Below the pieces are notes generated by a model. That model was not told the DNA's origin, made no database searches, and was given only the letters and a program-made list of their open reading frames with translations. 64,000 bases of DNA. Origin: Pleurodeles waltl. Its lineage: Eukaryota > Chordata > Amphibia > Caudata > Salamandridae. Location: assembly GCF_031143425.1 (NCBI RefSeq), contig NC_090445.1:822218817-822282816 (forward strand). Direction: 5' to 3'. Both the position numbers and the translations under genes were made by a program. This document shows, piece after piece, positions 61,591 to 64,000 of the stretch. The first letter of the stretch is position 1. Each line of letters opens with the position of its first letter.

Positions 61591-62875
61591 ATGTCTACTG
61601 CAGAAGAGATGGTGGTGGAGCTCAACCTCACCCCTTACCTGCATCTTAGGATGTCAGAGTTAAGGACTCTCTGCAAAATCAAAAAGATAAAAACTGGATC
61701 AAACCCTACCAAAGTACAGCTCCAGGAGCTCTTGGCAGAGTTTGCTAGAGACAACCCCTCTGAAGATACCCTTACAGAGGGGGACGCTAGTGATGTGGAG
61801 GAGAATTTCCCCCCTCCAGTCCTAGTTAGGGAGAACAGGGTTCCTCCAACCCTGACACCACAAGTGATAGAGATGCTGCTTCTCCCACAGGGGAGTCCAG
61901 AAACTCTGGAAGCATTGAGGGCAGCCTCAATGAAGATGACCTCCTGTTAGCCAGGATGGCCAAAAGATTGGCTTTGGAGAGACAGCTACTAGCCATAGAA
62001 AGGGAAAGACAAGAGATGGGCTTAGCTCCCATCAATGGTGGCAGCAACTTTATTAGGGTCAGAGATACTCCTGACATGCTAAAAATCCCCAAAGGAATTG
62101 TAACAAAATATGACGATGGTGATGACATCACCAAATGGTTCACAGCTTTTGAGAGGGCTTGTGCAACCAGAAAAGTAAACAAATCTCACTGGGGTGCTCT
62201 CCTTTGGGAAATGTTCACTGGGAAGTGTAGGGATAGACTCCTCACACTCTCTGGAAAAGATGCAGAATCCTATGACCTCATGAAGGCTACCCTGATTGAG
62301 GGCTTTGAATTCTCAACTGAGGAGTACAGGATTAGGTTCAGGGGGGGCTCAAAAATCCTCGAGCCAGACCTGGGTTGATTTTGTCGACTTCTCAGTCAAA
62401 ACACTGGATGGTTGGATTAATGGCAGTGGTGTAAATGATTATAATGGGCTGTACAATCTGTTTATGAAAGAACACTTTTTAAGTAATTGTTTCAATGATA
62501 AACTGCATCAGCATCTGGTAGATCTAGGTCCAATTTCTCCCCAAGAATTGGGAAAGAAGGCAGACCATTGGGTCAAGACTAGGGTGACCAACACTTCCAC
62601 AGGGGGTGACCAAAAGAAAGGGGTCACAAAGACTCCCCAGGGGAAGAGTGTTGAGACATCCAAGGGTAAAAGTAAAGAGTCTTCTTCAGGGCCCCAAAAA
62701 CCTGCTCAGGAGGGAGGGTCCAAAGCCTCTTCACAATCCAATTTTGGGTACAAGTGTAAAAACGTTTATCCCAAAAAGGCCTGGTGTCGTAGCTGTAATC
62801 AGCAGGGACACCAAACTGGAGACAAGGCCTGTCCCAAGAAATGTTCCACTTCTACTACTACTCCAGTTAGCACTG
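61591..62875 (+). pseudogene. Gag of a Gmr1-like Ty3/gypsy element, SCAN-like capsid, frameshifted
   Basis: Gag forms the retrotransposon particle. It starts at ATG 61591 (MSTAEEMVVELNLTPYLHL) and the frame changes near 61845. It continues with a charged segment (RLALERQLLAIERERQE) and a capsid N-domain (DDITKWFTAFERACATRK). A second shift occurs in the seven-G run at 62341-62347. The region after it (WVDFVDFS, then LYNLFMKEHFLSN, then VDLGPISPQELGKKADHWV) has the order and spacing of SCAN domains. A zinc-knuckle-like motif at about 62785-62835 reads CX2CX4HX6C, two residues longer than the canonical knuckle. The frameshifts suggest an inactive copy. Confidence 0.8.
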
Positions 62876-62959
62876 GAATAGCCAGTCTCCAGGTGGGATC
62901 AACAGTGTGCCCAGAGCAAATCAGGGTTCACACTGAAGCTACATTAGTTTCTGAGGGTG

Positions 62960-63291
62960 GGGTGGACTTAGCCACACTGGCTCCCTGGCTCCATAATAAG
63001 CAAAAATACAGGCAGCAACTCTTAATTAATGGGACTAGTGTAGAGGCCCTGAGGGATACAGGTGCCAGTGTCACAATGGTGACAGACAAACTGGTTTTCC
63101 CAGGACAATACCTGACTGGAAAAACGTATCCAGTCACCAACGCCGACAATCAGACCAAAGTACATCCCATGGCTATGGTAACTTTAGAATGGGGAGGGGT
63201 CACTGGCCAGATACAGGTGGTAGTCTCCTCTGCTATCCTAGTAGACTGTTTGCATGGAAACGACCTGGAGTCTCAGCATAGGTTGAGGTAG
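62960..63291 (+). pseudogene. Retropepsin-like aspartic protease of the same element
   Basis: In frame after the Gag zinc motif, the segment LLINGTSVEALRDTGASVTM (about 63017-63080) carries the catalytic DTG triad of a retropepsin. A flap-like and C-terminal region follows, with IQVVVSSAILVDCLHGNDLE near 63210-63270 in place of the usual ILGND-type segment. The frame is lost near 63275. The protease processes the Gag-Pol precursor. Confidence 0.8.
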
Positions 63292-63299
63292 AACTCAAA

Positions 63300-64000
63300 A
63301 CCCATGCAGTCAGGCTGGGTATCCCTAAACTGGTGTGTGTCAAGACAAGGGCACAGCGCAAGGCTCAGGGTGAAAAAGAGGTGTTGGAGCCTGGAATAAT
63401 GGCCGAACCCTCCAAGAGAAAAGGAAAGAAGACTGGGGAACCAGCTTCAACACAGCAAAAGAAAAAGAACCTCTCTTCCCAGGAAGAAGTTCTGCCCTCT
63501 GAGGGAACTGAGCCCATGGAGTTGGGACCTTATCAGGTTGAACTCTTAGGCCCAGGGGGACCCACAAGGGAACAGCTGTGTAAGGGGCAAGAAACCTGTC
63601 CCTCTCTTGAAGGCCTTAGGCAGCAAGCTGCTGAAGAGACCAAAGGAAAAATCAGTGGAACACATAGGGTCTATTGGGAAGATGGACTCCTTTACACTGA
63701 GGCAAGAGAGATCCCAAACCTGGTACCACTAGGAGAGTGGTAGTGCCTCAGGAGTTTAGAGAGTTCACCCTGACCTTAGCCCATGATATTCCACTTGCTG
63801 GGCATTTGGGACAAACCAAGACTTGGGAGAGGTTAGTCAACCATTTCTATTGGCCCAACATGTCCCAGAAAGTAAATGAGTTTTGTGCCTCCTGTGCCAC
63901 CTGTCAAGCCAGTGGGAAGACAGGTGGCCATCCAAAGGCCCCCCTCATTCCACTTCCAGTGGTGGGGGTCCCCTTTGAAAGAGTGGGAGTGGGCATAGTG
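63300..64000 (+). pseudogene. Integrase N-terminal region directly after protease, cut by window end
   Basis: A linker with KTRAQRKAQG (about 63340) leads to the pre-integrase segment GTHRVYWEDGLLYTEAREIP near 63660-63715. After a frameshift near 63735 comes the zinc-binding domain of the form HX6HX29CX2C: HDIPLAGH, then NHFYWPNM, then CATC at 63783-63907. VGVPFERVGVGIV at the window end is where the catalytic core begins. No reverse transcriptase lies between protease and integrase, so the order differs from standard Ty3/gypsy and matches Gmr1-like elements. Confidence 0.8.

Larger units (their letters stand above)
58646..64000 (+). mobile_element. Gmr1-like Ty3/gypsy retrotransposon, left part
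   Basis: The order is 5' LTR, putative primer site, SCAN-like Gag, protease, integrase. The reverse transcriptase and RNase H are predicted to lie downstream of the integrase, beyond 64000. At least four frame disruptions mark it as a degraded copy. Confidence 0.75.

Overview
The window looks like intronic DNA from a very large amphibian genome, most likely a salamander or newt. The basis is one well-preserved vertebrate exon inside tens of kilobases of nested transposable elements: DIRS1-like, long-LTR Ty3/gypsy, L1, L2/CR1-like LINE, Penelope-like, Tc1/mariner, hAT and GGCGGT-rich Harbinger-like repeats. This mix recalls Pleurodeles-type newts, but the species is an inference.

Host gene: the only cellular coding sequence I can support is one minus-strand exon at 33035-33356. 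It encodes most of the first Neuralized (NHR) domain of NEURL1 and has a clean acceptor (polypyrimidine tract then CAG) and a GTATGT donor. The rest of the window would then be mostly NEURL1 introns or flanking DNA on the minus strand.

Layout, left to right. 1-2060: a Harbinger-like MITE inserted in a decayed Penelope-like element. 4690-7755: a 5'-truncated L2/CR1-type LINE followed by a second MITE of the first family with an ATA target duplication. 8429-14765: an old LTR split by a young 5'-truncated L1 (9960-14040) with a 17-bp target duplication and a 1174-codon uninterrupted reading frame. 15055-17668: a 2.6-kb solo LTR. 17852-25057: a full-length but decayed minus-strand L1 with 16-bp target duplications and a YY1-like motif at its 5' end, itself interrupted by a 506-bp palindromic MITE. 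27240-31790: a roughly 100-bp tandem array joined to a decayed minus-strand DIRS1-like element (gag, RT/RNase H, tyrosine recombinase). 33035-33356: the NEURL1 exon. 40213-49340: a 155-bp palindromic MITE, a possible tRNA-derived SINE, an L2-type fragment, a TTAA-flanked 3.7-kb element carrying a 375-bp satellite, and a 1.4-kb MITE. 50379-51890: a non-autonomous hAT element with a perfect 8-bp target duplication. 56176-57737: a Tc1/mariner element with an intact 338-residue transposase of DD37E spacing. 58646-64000: the left part of a Ty3/gypsy element with a 2.68-kb LTR, a Gag with a SCAN-like capsid region, a DTG protease, and an integrase domain directly after the protease, before any reverse transcriptase.

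The elements are not a cooperating system. They record successive insertions: Harbinger-like MITEs into a PLE and an L1, and an L1 into an LTR. The most notable items are the intact DD37E transposase, the open L1 ORF2, the protease-integrase order with a SCAN-like Gag, the TTAA element built around a satellite, and the YY1-like L1 start.
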